This document shows, one piece after another, positions 1 to 7,883 of a stretch of DNA of 12,780 nt. Under the pieces are notes generated by a model. It searched no databases. It was not told the DNA's origin and was given only the letters and a program-made list of their open reading frames with translations. The position numbers and the translations under genes were made by a program. Position 1 is the first letter of the stretch. Each line of letters opens with the position of its first letter. Origin of the DNA: Planctomycetota bacterium (lineage in GTDB: Bacteria; Planctomycetota; PUPC01; JACPCR01); contig JASLXP010000124.1 in the NCBI GenBank assembly GCA_030740295.1, positions 1-12,780 of the forward strand, read 5' to 3'.

Positions 1-528
1 GGGAGAATGGTGGAGGACATCGAAGAAAAGTGGGGAGGCATCGATATCCTTGTTAACAACGCCGCCGTGACCCAGGCTCTGCCCATTGCTCTGATGGAGG
101 AAGAGGACTGGGATTACGTCATGGACACAAACGTGAAAGGAGTTTTTCTCACGACGCGGACGGTTCTCCGCGGGATGATTCGGAGCAAAGGTGGTGTCAT
201 TCTCAACATCGGTTCCCTCGCCGGTGTGCGAATGATGGAAGCTCCCCTCCATTACTACACCAGCAAGGCGGCCATCAAAGGTCTTACCGAGTGCCTGGCC
301 AAGGAGGTAGCCCGATATGGCATCCGAGTCATCTGCCTGGCCCCCGGGCTGCTCGAGGAGGGAGTGGGACGCAACTTGCCCGACCACCGACTGGCTGACT
401 ATCTAAAACACTGCTCCCTTGGCCGAGTCGGCAGGTTCGGAGAGGTGGCGCGTTTTGCCGCCTTTCTAGTCTCCGATGCAAACACCTATATGACCGGCGA
501 AACGGTCATCATCGACGGCGGGGTTTAG
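1..528 (+). CDS. SDR-family 3-oxoacyl-ACP reductase (FabG-like), 5' end outside window
   Basis: Short-chain dehydrogenase/reductase, most likely an NADPH-dependent 3-ketoacyl-ACP reductase of the type II FAS/PKS operon that follows. The frame is open from base 1, so the true start and the N-terminal TGxxxGxG cofactor loop lie upstream; the ATG at 7 is internal. Counting from that Met, the visible part has the VNNAA motif (16-20), Asn42, Ser70 of IGS, and Tyr83/Lys87 of YYTSK, which form the complete SDR catalytic tetrad. The APG motif after the active site and the terminal TGETVIIDGG strand are typical of FabG. The C-terminal third closely matches the next gene (both have KHC, RVGR and NTYxTG in register), so the two are tandem paralogues. 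The stop is 6 bases before the next ATG, consistent with one operon. The SDR assignment is firm; the substrate is inferred from neighbours. Confidence 0.9.
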   Translation, partial: GRMVEDIEEKWGGIDILVNNAAVTQALPIALMEEEDWDYVMDTNVKGVFLTTRTVLRGMIRSKGGVILNIGSLAGVRMMEAPLHYYTSKAAIKGLTECLAKEVARYGIRVICLAPGLLEEGVGRNLPDHRLADYLKHCSLGRVGRFGEVARFAAFLVSDANTYMTGETVIIDGGV

Positions 529-534
529 GCGCTA

Positions 535-1299
535 ATGCCAATGAAAAGCAACCCCTCACAAAGCCTTGGCTGTCTCGTCTTCGGCGGCTCCGGCGCTCTT
601 GGCCGGGTGGTCTGCCATGCCCTCGCAGCTAAAGGAGCTCGAGTCGCCTTCACTTACCACACCGGCGGAGAAGTGGCGAAGGAGTTAGTTAAAGAACTGC
701 CCGGAAGCCAGGCCCTGCAGCTTGATCTCAGATCGGTGACTGAGATCGAAAGTGCCGTTGATGCAGCGGCAGATGAATTCGGTGGCCTGGACGCCTTTGT
801 TCAGTGCGCTGCCGTCGGGGTGACAATGGAATGTTCAGGCCCCACCTCCCATCACCTCATGTCTCAAGTGGACGAAAAGGGCTGGGACATGATGATGGAC
901 GTCAATGCCAAAAGCACTTTTTTTGCAGTCCGGCACATTTCAGAAATCATGCGAAGGAATAATGGGGGCAACATCGTTCTGGTTGGCTCCATTGATGGGG
1001 TGAAGCCGGTGCCAGCCCCGGTCCACTACGCGGCCTCAAAGGCGGCGCTGCAGGGCATGACGCAGGCCATGTCGAAGGAGCTCGGCGAATTCGGGATTCG
1101 TATCAACCTGGTAGCGCCGGGCATCCTCGAGGACGGAATATCGCGGGACCTTCCCGATGATCTTCTCAGCGAGTACATCAAACATTGCGGCCTGAAGAGA
1201 GTCGGCCGTCTCTCCGAAGTCGCCAGTATCATTACCTGGCTCGCCCGCGAGAACACCTATGTGACCGGGCAGACCATTCTTGTAGATGGGGCAGTTTGA
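535..1299 (+). CDS. SDR-family 3-oxoacyl-ACP reductase (FabG-like), second tandem copy
   Basis: Complete SDR of 254 aa, normal length for FabG-type reductases, probably reducing 3-ketoacyl-ACP intermediates made by the downstream ketoacyl synthase. The cofactor loop is GGSGALG (17-23) rather than the usual TGxxxGIG, and the NNAG motif is replaced by QCAA (90-93). The tetrad Asn124, Ser152, Tyr165, Lys169 is intact. There is an insertion of about 10 residues after the QCAA strand (around 100-112) compared with the preceding paralogue. The APGILEDG and TGQTILVDG segments mirror the first SDR. A second ATG at 541 is an alternative start; neither has a strong Shine-Dalgarno. The stop lies 2 bases before the dehydratase start, suggesting translational coupling. 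The altered cofactor and NNAG motifs suggest specialisation for another chain length or substituent, but this is inference. Confidence 0.9.
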   Translation: MPMKSNPSQSLGCLVFGGSGALGRVVCHALAAKGARVAFTYHTGGEVAKELVKELPGSQALQLDLRSVTEIESAVDAAADEFGGLDAFVQCAAVGVTMECSGPTSHHLMSQVDEKGWDMMMDVNAKSTFFAVRHISEIMRRNNGGNIVLVGSIDGVKPVPAPVHYAASKAALQGMTQAMSKELGEFGIRINLVAPGILEDGISRDLPDDLLSEYIKHCGLKRVGRLSEVASIITWLARENTYVTGQTILVDGAV

Positions 1300-1301
1300 C
1301 C

Positions 1302-1778
1302 ATGCGTTATTTTCTGATTGATAAAGTTACCGAGCTGGTCGTTGGTGAAAGGGCCCGGGGGATAAAGAACATCACTCTCAGCGACGAGATCCTGCACGAC
1401 CACTTCCCGGATTATCCGATCATGCCTGGCGCTCTTATCCTGGAATCGGCCGCACAGCTTTCAGGATTCCTTCTGGAGATGACGTTCAATCAACCAGAAG
1501 CCCCACCCCTAAGGGCCCTGCTCGTACAGATCCAGAATGCCAAGTTTTACGAAACCTGTGGGCCGGGAGACCAGTTGGACATCACGGTGAAATTGGACTC
1601 AAAGCTGGATGCCGCAGCGCAGGTAAGCGCCGAAGTTCTGAGAGGTGAAACACGGGTCGTTCGAGCCTTGCTGACTTTTGTCATGAAAGACATCCCCTCC
1701 GAAAAAATACACGAACAAAGGAAAAGCGTTTACAGGCTATGGACCAGAGATTTCGAGACCCCTGTTACGATTCTTTAG
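1302..1778 (+). CDS. 3-hydroxyacyl-ACP dehydratase, FabZ-like hotdog protein
   Basis: Hotdog-fold dehydratase that would remove water from 3-hydroxyacyl-ACP to give trans-2-enoyl-ACP, the step after the SDR reductases. Of 158 aa, close to FabZ length. The diagnostic active-site stretch is present: His34 in HFPDYPIMPG and Glu48 in LILESAAQ, 14 residues apart as for the His/Glu pair in FabZ. The start at 1302 is chosen because it follows the previous stop by 2 bases and begins directly with the first hotdog strand; the reading frame is open further upstream but that overlaps the SDR. The last ~20 residues (YRLWTRDFETPVTIL) extend past the fold, and the gene overlaps the next one by 40 bases. 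Family certain; FabZ versus an aryl-polyene-type dehydratase cannot be decided here. Confidence 0.9.
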   Translation: MRYFLIDKVTELVVGERARGIKNITLSDEILHDHFPDYPIMPGALILESAAQLSGFLLEMTFNQPEAPPLRALLVQIQNAKFYETCGPGDQLDITVKLDSKLDAAAQVSAEVLRGETRVVRALLTFVMKDIPSEKIHEQRKSVYRLWTRDFETPVTIL

Positions 1779-2617
1779 CCATCACCGGGATCGGACATGT
1801 GCTGTCGACGCCCTGTGATCCCCGGCCCTGGCTGAAGGTGAAAAAGAATCGCAAGTTCATGGGCGCCCAGGACGACCTCGCGCTGGTTTCCGCTGGGCGC
1901 GCGCTTGAATCAGCGGGTCTTTTGGGCGTGTCCCTCGGTGAGAGGGCTGGTCTCTACCTGGCCGTCGGCTACATCCCCTTCGAAGAAGAAGACATCGATA
2001 GTCTGCTCGAAGTGTCCGCCGACTCAGAGGGATTCTGCATGGAGCGATTCTCCACAGAAGGCTACGACGCAGTGAATCCGCTGCTCACCTTCAAGTGCCT
2101 GTCGAACATGCCGGCCTTCCACATTTCTGCGAACTTCGATATTCAGGGACCCTACTTTGTGACCTATCCCGGGACCGGTCAGTTCTATCTCGCGCTCGAG
2201 GAAGCCTGCTCTGCTCTGAAGATGGGCTTGATTGACGTGGCTCTTGTCAGTGGCGTGGCTCACCAGCGAAACTTCCTCGTCAACCACCACTTCAACAGGA
2301 TCTCTTTCCCTGTGCCATCGGAACGCCTTCTGGATGGCGCCGGGTGTCTGGTCATCGAGTCGAAGAATCACGCGGCCGAACGCAAGGCCCAGATTCGCGG
2401 AAGGATGCTGAACTGTGATGTGAGCTACAGTACCTTTCACCCGTTCGAGGATCGTCTTCATCACACTGAACGATTCGAGGGATTGACCGGAGCGGATGGC
2501 GAGTTAGGCCCCGCATCATTGCCCGTCGCGCTGAGCCTCGGCAGTCATGGATACATTCACCATGAAGCGGAAACTCGCGATGGCATCGCGGCGTCGAGCG
2601 AATGGGAGCTGCTATGA
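1739..2617 (+). CDS. Beta-ketoacyl synthase-like protein without catalytic Cys (chain-length-factor-like)
   Basis: 292-aa protein resembling the N-terminal half of a ketoacyl synthase. The opening strand LAITGIGHVLS and the segment ALKMGLIDVALVSGV are typical thiolase-fold KS landmarks. Where KS enzymes carry the nucleophilic Cys (consensus STACATG) this protein reads VTYPGTG, with Pro144 at the Cys position, so it cannot act as a condensing enzyme by the usual mechanism. There are no HGT or KxxxGH motifs. It ends about 120 residues short of a full KS, but with a strand (DGIAASSEWEL) that looks like a natural terminus, so it may be a complete short family member such as the Ketoacyl-synt_2 / ApeC type of aryl-polyene clusters rather than a broken gene. 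It overlaps the dehydratase by 40 bases and the next KS by 4 (ATGA), suggesting a translationally coupled partner, perhaps a heterodimeric chain-length factor. KS-like fold confident; role inferred. Confidence 0.78.
   Translation: MDQRFRDPCYDSLAITGIGHVLSTPCDPRPWLKVKKNRKFMGAQDDLALVSAGRALESAGLLGVSLGERAGLYLAVGYIPFEEEDIDSLLEVSADSEGFCMERFSTEGYDAVNPLLTFKCLSNMPAFHISANFDIQGPYFVTYPGTGQFYLALEEACSALKMGLIDVALVSGVAHQRNFLVNHHFNRISFPVPSERLLDGAGCLVIESKNHAAERKAQIRGRMLNCDVSYSTFHPFEDRLHHTERFEGLTGADGELGPASLPVALSLGSHGYIHHEAETRDGIAASSEWELL
2604..2608 (+). promoter_or_regulatory. Ribosome binding site deciding the start of the ketoacyl synthase
   Basis: GGGAG lies 5 bases before the ATG at 2614, whose last bases overlap the previous stop (ATGA). 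This favours 2614 over the ATG at 2602, which has no such site and would add only four residues (MGAA). Confidence 0.6.
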
Positions 2618-3834
2618 GACGCCGCGTGGTTGTCACAGGCATGGGAGTCGTTTCCCCGATCGGCGACTCGGTCGCAAGCTTCAGTGACAGTCTTCTCGAT
2701 GGCCGGTCTGGCATTGGCCCCATCACGCTGTTCGACCCGGTCTCGCTCCCAACCAGGGTCGCAGCGGAGGTGCAGTGGGGTCGAGAGATGCTTCGGGATC
2801 GCAAGATTACTTTTGCGCAGGTTGCGGCAGAGCAGGCTCTCGACGACGCTGCAGCACGCAAAACGAAGCCAAGGGGCGATGGCGGACTCAGCCTCGGCAT
2901 TGGCCTCGAGCTCTTTTCCATGGAGGACATGGTCAAATCCCGGGGAAACGCGCCCCGTCCCGCGGCCTCGCAGCAAGAGCGGCTTACGTTTATTCAAACG
3001 CCATCGGACCTCTGCGTACACCTGATCTCGAAAGAGCATGGTCTTTGCACACCTCCGATCACACACGTCTCAGCATGCGCCGCGGGTACCGACGCGATTG
3101 GCTCGGCTTTCCGAATGGTGGCAGACGGACGCCGGGATTGGATGCTCGCAGGCGGAACCGACTCGATGATTAATCCGTTGGGCCTTGGGGGATTCTGCAA
3201 ATTGAATGCACTAAGCACGAGAAACGACCACCCCGAGAGCGCTTCCAGACCCTTTGACAGGAATCGGGACGGCTTTGTCCTCGGTGAGGGGGCAGCCATG
3301 CTGGTCCTCGAGGACCTCGAAGACGCAAAGGCCCGCGGCGCGAACATTCATGCTGAGATCATTGGTTACGGCAATTCCTTTGACGCCCATGGGATCAGCG
3401 AGCCGCACCCGGAAGGACGGGGCGCATGCCAAGCCATGAAACGCGCTCTCGATGAAGCAGGCATCCTTCCGGCATCGGTAGACGCGATCAACGCGCATGG
3501 AACCTCAACTCCGAAAAACGATCCCGTTGAAACATCCGCCATCAAAGGGGCCTTCGGGGATCGCGCATACAGAATCCCGATCAGTTCGACTAAATCAATG
3601 ATAGGCCACCTGATTTCCGCGGCAGGCGCGGTCGAAGCAGTCGCCGCCATCGCGTGCATGCAGAAGGGTTTCGTGCACCCCACCATCAATCTTGATGAAC
3701 CCGACCCCGCCTGCGATCTCGATTACGTTCCGCATGAGGCCAGGCGGATGGACACATCCATCGTGTTATCCAACTCCTTCGGATTCGGCGGGCAGAATTC
3801 CTCCATCCTCTTCAGGAAATACGTGAATGCTTGA
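2614..3834 (+). CDS. 3-oxoacyl-ACP synthase, FabF-like (KASII type)
   Basis: Decarboxylative Claisen condensing enzyme that extends acyl-ACP with malonyl-ACP. The 406-aa protein is full length for FabF. Active-site Cys155 (VSACAAGT), His295 (NAHGTST), Lys327 (SSTKSMIGH) and His332 are all present, with spacing 140/32/5, the same as between Cys163, His303, Lys335 and His340 of E. coli FabF. The C-terminal SNSFGFGGQN glycine-rich motif is intact, as is the N-terminal VVVTGMGVVSPIG strand. It starts in a 4-base overlap (ATGA) with the Cys-less KS-like gene and ends overlapping the following SDR fragment by 8 bases, so the operon is densely coupled. With the Cys-less partner it resembles a KS/CLF pair as in type II PKS, aryl polyene or related systems; the product is unknown. 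Confidence 0.95.
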   Translation: MRRRVVVTGMGVVSPIGDSVASFSDSLLDGRSGIGPITLFDPVSLPTRVAAEVQWGREMLRDRKITFAQVAAEQALDDAAARKTKPRGDGGLSLGIGLELFSMEDMVKSRGNAPRPAASQQERLTFIQTPSDLCVHLISKEHGLCTPPITHVSACAAGTDAIGSAFRMVADGRRDWMLAGGTDSMINPLGLGGFCKLNALSTRNDHPESASRPFDRNRDGFVLGEGAAMLVLEDLEDAKARGANIHAEIIGYGNSFDAHGISEPHPEGRGACQAMKRALDEAGILPASVDAINAHGTSTPKNDPVETSAIKGAFGDRAYRIPISSTKSMIGHLISAAGAVEAVAAIACMQKGFVHPTINLDEPDPACDLDYVPHEARRMDTSIVLSNSFGFGGQNSSILFRKYVNA

Positions 3835-4051
3835 AGACAAAAAGATCCTCATCACGGGGGCAAGCCGTGGTATCGGAAGAGCCATTGCACTGGCATGTGC
3901 CCGGGAAAGGGCTGCCGTGGGTATCAGCTATCGGGACTCAGAAGACCAGGCGAAGTCTCTTCACAAAGAGATCGCCGACCGATATGAAACCCGGGTTAAA
4001 ACCCGGGGCTACCCGCCTAAGTCCCTTCGGGACACAATTCACTGGCGCTAA
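3827..4051 (+). pseudogene. Truncated FabG-like SDR (N-terminal Rossmann part only)
   Basis: Starts inside the end of the ketoacyl synthase gene and encodes a perfect FabG N-terminus: KKILITGASRGIGRAIA, with the TGxxxGIG cofactor motif, then ISYRDSEDQAK in the NADP-selecting region. After about residue 55 (IADRYETRV) the similarity stops where the frame enters a palindromic REP-like element at 3989, and the remaining ~20 codons (KTRGYPPKSLRD...) are just translated repeat. The NNAG motif, the YxxxK active site and the C-terminal half, about 190 residues, are missing, and no continuation is found in any frame before the next gene at 4311. It would be the third SDR of the operon. The product could not be an active reductase. 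The loss probably happened by deletion or rearrangement at the repeat; an assembly join is the other possibility. Confidence 0.8.
3989..4033. repeat. REP-like double palindrome at the broken end of the FAS-like operon
   Basis: Two adjacent hairpins. CCCGGGTT (3990-3997) pairs with AACCCGGG (4000-4007) across a 2-base loop. GTCCC (4021-4025) pairs with GGGAC (4029-4033) across TTC. The connector GCTACCCGCCTAA lies between them. This layout is like short interspersed palindromic elements that occur in many copies between genes. It sits exactly where the SDR coding similarity ends, and it also supplies the stop codon of a short minus-strand frame. Copy number elsewhere cannot be seen here. Confidence 0.6.
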
Positions 4052-4175
4052 ACAGTCCCGCGCTTCTCTTTTGATACTTCTCATAAACGAAGACGGAAAG
4101 ACAGAAATAAATGACGCCAATCCCTGTCAGCGTAATCGCAAACAGGTCGACCGCCCTGTAATCTCTGTTGCTCAT
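4017..4175 (-). CDS. Possible small single-pass membrane protein or N-terminal gene remnant
   Basis: Fifty-two codons reading MSNRDYRAVDLFAITLTGIG and then a hydrophobic run (VIYFCLSVFVY) followed by a basic EKYQKR, the pattern of a small inner-membrane protein with one helix at about residues 9-32. The last ~10 residues and the stop codon come from the REP-like repeat, so this may be the surviving N-terminus of a longer membrane protein, cut at the same repeat that truncates the facing SDR gene. A GGAG lies about 13 bases before the ATG, rather far. The frame stays open upstream to 4262, but that part looks non-coding. No family recognised; it could be chance. Confidence 0.3.
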   Translation of the reverse strand: MSNRDYRAVDLFAITLTGIGVIYFCLSVFVYEKYQKRSAGLFSASELCPEGT

Positions 4176-4310
4176 GCTCACTTGAACTCTCCATGGACAT
4201 GACTGCTGTGCCACAAGCCGCTCACTACTTAACTTGAAGCGACCTACGGCCGCAACCTCCATTCAGAATCGGTGGCTTTTTACTTCTCGGTCTTCTCTGA
4301 ACCATCCGTC

Positions 4311-7300
4311 ATGAACGACTACAACTCCGACAGTCGGAGAGAACTGATAGTCCGTAAGGACCTGATCTCTTGCATCGCGCTTCTGCCAGTGGCGTGCACC
4401 ATTCTTTGGGCTCAGGATCTGAAAGTCTCGAAGATTCGCCGCCTGCAAGGGCCGCCGCCCTCTGAGGTTCCTGCCGGCTTTGCAGCCACTGCCAGCACAC
4501 CGATAAGCATCGACGGAAAGCTCGATGAAGCGGCCTGGAAGAGGGGCAACTGGATCGACCAGTTCCAAAATTATGTCACCGGCGCGCCTGCCATAGACGG
4601 GACTCGGTTCTGCGTCCTCTTTGATGTGGAACAGAACCGCATCTTCCTCGGCGCGGAAATGATGGACAGCTCGATGTCTACTTTCGGAGAGCGGGGAGAA
4701 GACCGCGCGAAGCAACCGCGTGACAACTGGCCGGGCGAATGTGCTGAATTTTTCCTGTCTCCCAAATGCGACGGCAATCAGTATTTTCAACTCGCGGTGG
4801 GCCCGCGTGGCACGAAGCCTCTCCCGAACGGCAACCTGATTGTCTACGACGCCAACGACACAGAATCCAAAGCATGGGACGGCAAATGGAAAGCTACGGG
4901 ACAGAAGCTCGCAGATCGCTGGATCCTTGAAATGGAGATCGATGCCGATTCATTGGACGGTGCGACCCTGAAGAACGGGGCAGTGTGGGCGATGAATTTC
5001 TGCCGTGGGAATTATTTCTCTCGTGACAGAAAGCTCCCCACGGAATACCAATCATGGGCCCCGGTCCAGAACGGATTTCGTGATGTGCCCCGGTTTGGCC
5101 GGCTCATCTTCGGTGAGAAGGCGACTGCAGAACACGCATCGCGGCTGCACCTGCCCTACGAGGTGAAGCTCTACCCGGACCGGGAAAACTATGACGGCCA
5201 ATTTGAAAATGCGGAAGTCGCTCTCTTTGTGCCGGTAGCGCCACCGAAAGGATCGGAGCTTCAGTTGGAGTTGGCTTCCATCGATGGCGAGCGCGGCTTC
5301 ACGATGCTGCCCGTTGAAAGTGCAGGATACATCGCCGCGCAGGTGGACATCTCCGGTTTGCCCGAAGGCACATACCAATGGAGCGCGAAGTTGCTGGACC
5401 CCGCGGGCAAGACGCTGGCGACAGCAGAGCGTCCCATGATTCGCACTGAGAAGACTGGAATCAGCGAAGTGAAACTGCCGGTTCGCGTACCTTTGAGATT
5501 CTTCAGGCTGGGCGGAGCCGACGGCGGGTACAACGGCGCCTTTCCCATTTCGACGGGGCTGCCCCTTTCGCGTGGCCTCGTACGAGATCCTCAGCAGATC
5601 ACGGTGTTTCATGGCAGAAAAAGAATCTCCAGCCAGAAAACCGTCCGGCAATCCTGGGACAGAGGCAGGAGCATCCGATGGCTTGGGCTGGACTTCATCG
5701 CGGAATACGAGAATGGAATCGCTTCCGACTACGTTGCTGTGATCAACAGCAAGCCATCGAGCTCAAGAAACAGAAAGCCATTGCCCGTAACTTCCAGTAA
5801 TGGCGCCGTTGAAATCACGACCGGCCCCGCTCGCTTCAGATGGACGGCCGCGGGCAAAGGCCTTCCGGATGCGGCCTGGCTCGACGCGGACGGAAACGGA
5901 AAGTTTTCAAAGGACGAACAGGTGATCCAGTCCGGCCCAGACGACGGCGCCTATTGGATCGCTACAAGCGTTGACGGTGGACGCTGCGACCTGACGGGCG
6001 ACCTGAAATTCACCATCGAAGAATCTGGCCCGCTGAAGGCCGTGCTGCGTGTAGACGGATGGTACGAAGGCCGGCGGAAGAAGGAACGAAACTGCCGGGC
6101 CACGCTGCGCTTCACTGCTTATGCAGGCCAGGCTTTCCTTCACATGGACCACACTTTTGTCATCACCTTCGATGACAAAAAGGAAAAGATTCGCGGCATC
6201 GGCTTGCAGTTGGGAGTGCCGGGCACGAAGACCGGCAGTTTCGCTCATCTCGACGGCTCGCCCGTCACACGCAAGGCCACGAAGAAAGGCTCTTACCTGA
6301 ACCAGCGCTGGTGGAACGAATTCAAAGTCATGGAAGCCAGTGCAGACCCAAACCGGCCTGACAGCTTGCAGAACGGGACGAAGTCGCTGGGCATGGTCTC
6401 GGTCGTGTCGCCGCGGGCCCGCGTCATCATGGCCCTGCGGGATGCCTGGCAGCTCTATCCCAAAGAATTCAGCTTTGATGAAGGTGGCATCAGCGTTCAC
6501 CCCTGGCCGACCCATCCCGCGGCCTTTTCCGGGTCGTGGGATTACCAGGCACGCCGTGAACTTGATCCCGACAACATCTGGAAGCTCTGGTACGCACACC
6601 GGCAATCCTACTACGGCACGAGCCTGGCTTTCCCGCAATCCTACTTTGATCGTATCAAGCAGGAGGTGGAGAAAAATCCGGGCCAGGGGAACGCAGACAG
6701 CTACGCCGCCCTCGGGCTGCAGTCGAACGCGCACGGCATCGCCATTCACAACGAAATGCTGCTCGGGCTCGGCGCGCCGGATTCGCCGGTCGAAGATGCG
6801 GTCCGGCTCGCGGGCGTGTTTCAGGAAAATCCGCACGGCATCCCTGACCCGCAGTGGATCGGGGCCAGCCGCGCTATCTGGCCGTTCTCGCCAAAGGACA
6901 CGAAACAATTCCCGCGCCTCGAATCGCTGATGGATACCGCGTGGACCTGGTTCTACGACTCAGTCTGCGAGCGCAACGGGGACTACGGCCTGTTCAACTT
7001 TCTCGATGGGCATACGTACAACGGCACGGCTACCGCGACCAAACAGGTCTGGCATCGCGTCTGGCTGAACAATCATTACGACCACGCGTACATGCTCTGG
7101 CTGATGTATGCCCGCAGCGGCGAGAAACGCTATTTCCGGATGGCCCGACGGCACGCCCGGCACGTGGCCAACATCGATACCTGTCACGAATACAGCAAGC
7201 CCGGACAGTTGCTTCATCAGCACGTGCCGGGCGGTGTGTTCCACTGCAAAGGATTTCATCACTGGGGCGGCTCGGCCGCGCTATGGGATCACATGGTCTG

Positions 7301-7883
7301 TCCCGATTACCAGTTGCTGAATTACTACCTTACCGGGGACCGCCGATACTGGGACACCTTCAATGAATGGCGGACGAGTCTCACAAAGCTCCACACCCGA
7401 CCCACTTGGGGCCGCAACGGCGTCTACATGTTGAAAGCCTTCAACGATGCTTACGAAGCCACCGGCGATCCGATCCTGCTCGCGCACCGCTGGGATCAGG
7501 CCGACCACACGGTAAAAGTGCCGTTCCGCGAACAGCACGCGATGGCCTTCCAACCGACCGTCTATCCGGAGTATCTGCGCTCGGTGGGCGACTCAGCCAT
7601 GCTCAAAAGATTCCTGGAATATGTGGACGATCTGATGGCAGGCAAAGCCCAGGGCACCTGGCCGCCCTTCGCATTCTTCACCAGCGCCTGGCAACTGACG
7701 GGTAATCGAAAATACATCGAGCACAATGCGAAGTTCATCGCCGAGAAACTCCACAGTTGGCGGGAGCGATATACCAGCATGCACCTGAATGCCACGCCGG
7801 GCCTGGTATCCAGTCTGGAGGCGCTCAGAGAGGCGGGGTTCACCGAGGAAGCCATCTTCAAACTGCGGAAGATCGAGAAGTAG
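4311..7883 (+). CDS. Exported CBM9-like / PcRGLX (PL26-like) exo-rhamnogalacturonan lyase family protein
   Basis: Very large secreted polysaccharide-degrading protein of 1190 aa. The ATG at 4311 is chosen: it gives a basic start (RRELIVRK), a hydrophobic core (LISCIALLPVACTILW) and a plausible signal-peptidase site at WA-QD around residue 36; a GTG at 4272 in the same frame would spoil this layout. Residues ~55-270 look like a carbohydrate-binding family 9 / DOMON-like domain (ISIDGKLDEAAW, then a VxFD strand and an AEFFLSP strand). From ~residue 395 (VRVPLRFFRLGG, then FPISTGLPLSRG) it matches my recollection of the RIFT-barrel domain of PcRGLX/YetA-like proteins, followed by a beta-sandwich and an aromatic-rich helical toroid (WLNNHYDHAYMLWLMYA; FHHWGG). 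Such proteins cleave rhamnogalacturonan I by beta-elimination. Catalytic residues were not assigned. It has no visible operon partner; the integron cassettes start about 250 bases downstream. CBM9 call strong, PL26 assignment moderately strong. Confidence 0.8.
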   Translation: MNDYNSDSRRELIVRKDLISCIALLPVACTILWAQDLKVSKIRRLQGPPPSEVPAGFAATASTPISIDGKLDEAAWKRGNWIDQFQNYVTGAPAIDGTRFCVLFDVEQNRIFLGAEMMDSSMSTFGERGEDRAKQPRDNWPGECAEFFLSPKCDGNQYFQLAVGPRGTKPLPNGNLIVYDANDTESKAWDGKWKATGQKLADRWILEMEIDADSLDGATLKNGAVWAMNFCRGNYFSRDRKLPTEYQSWAPVQNGFRDVPRFGRLIFGEKATAEHASRLHLPYEVKLYPDRENYDGQFENAEVALFVPVAPPKGSELQLELASIDGERGFTMLPVESAGYIAAQVDISGLPEGTYQWSAKLLDPAGKTLATAERPMIRTEKTGISEVKLPVRVPLRFFRLGGADGGYNGAFPISTGLPLSRGLVRDPQQITVFHGRKRISSQKTVRQSWDRGRSIRWLGLDFIAEYENGIASDYVAVINSKPSSSRNRKPLPVTSSNGAVEITTGPARFRWTAAGKGLPDAAWLDADGNGKFSKDEQVIQSGPDDGAYWIATSVDGGRCDLTGDLKFTIEESGPLKAVLRVDGWYEGRRKKERNCRATLRFTAYAGQAFLHMDHTFVITFDDKKEKIRGIGLQLGVPGTKTGSFAHLDGSPVTRKATKKGSYLNQRWWNEFKVMEASADPNRPDSLQNGTKSLGMVSVVSPRARVIMALRDAWQLYPKEFSFDEGGISVHPWPTHPAAFSGSWDYQARRELDPDNIWKLWYAHRQSYYGTSLAFPQSYFDRIKQEVEKNPGQGNADSYAALGLQSNAHGIAIHNEMLLGLGAPDSPVEDAVRLAGVFQENPHGIPDPQWIGASRAIWPFSPKDTKQFPRLESLMDTAWTWFYDSVCERNGDYGLFNFLDGHTYNGTATATKQVWHRVWLNNHYDHAYMLWLMYARSGEKRYFRMARRHARHVANIDTCHEYSKPGQLLHQHVPGGVFHCKGFHHWGGSAALWDHMVCPDYQLLNYYLTGDRRYWDTFNEWRTSLTKLHTRPTWGRNGVYMLKAFNDAYEATGDPILLAHRWDQADHTVKVPFREQHAMAFQPTVYPEYLRSVGDSAMLKRFLEYVDDLMAGKAQGTWPPFAFFTSAWQLTGNRKYIEHNAKFIAEKLHSWRERYTSMHLNATPGLVSSLEALREAGFTEEAIFKLRKIEK

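Noticed and set aside
1185..1301. Longer N-terminus for the dehydratase from the ATG at 1185
   Set aside because: The extra 39 residues overlap the SDR gene out of frame and are Arg-rich with no hotdog similarity; the protein family starts naturally at 1302.
4272..4310. GTG start for the large lyase
   Set aside because: It would place 13 residues before MNDYN and interfere with the plausible signal peptide that starts at 4311.
5907..6908. Long minus-strand open frame of 333 codons inside the lyase gene
   Set aside because: It lies antisense to a clearly coding region with recognisable domains; its own translation shows no motif and an Arg/Val-rich composition typical of a shadow frame in GC-rich DNA.
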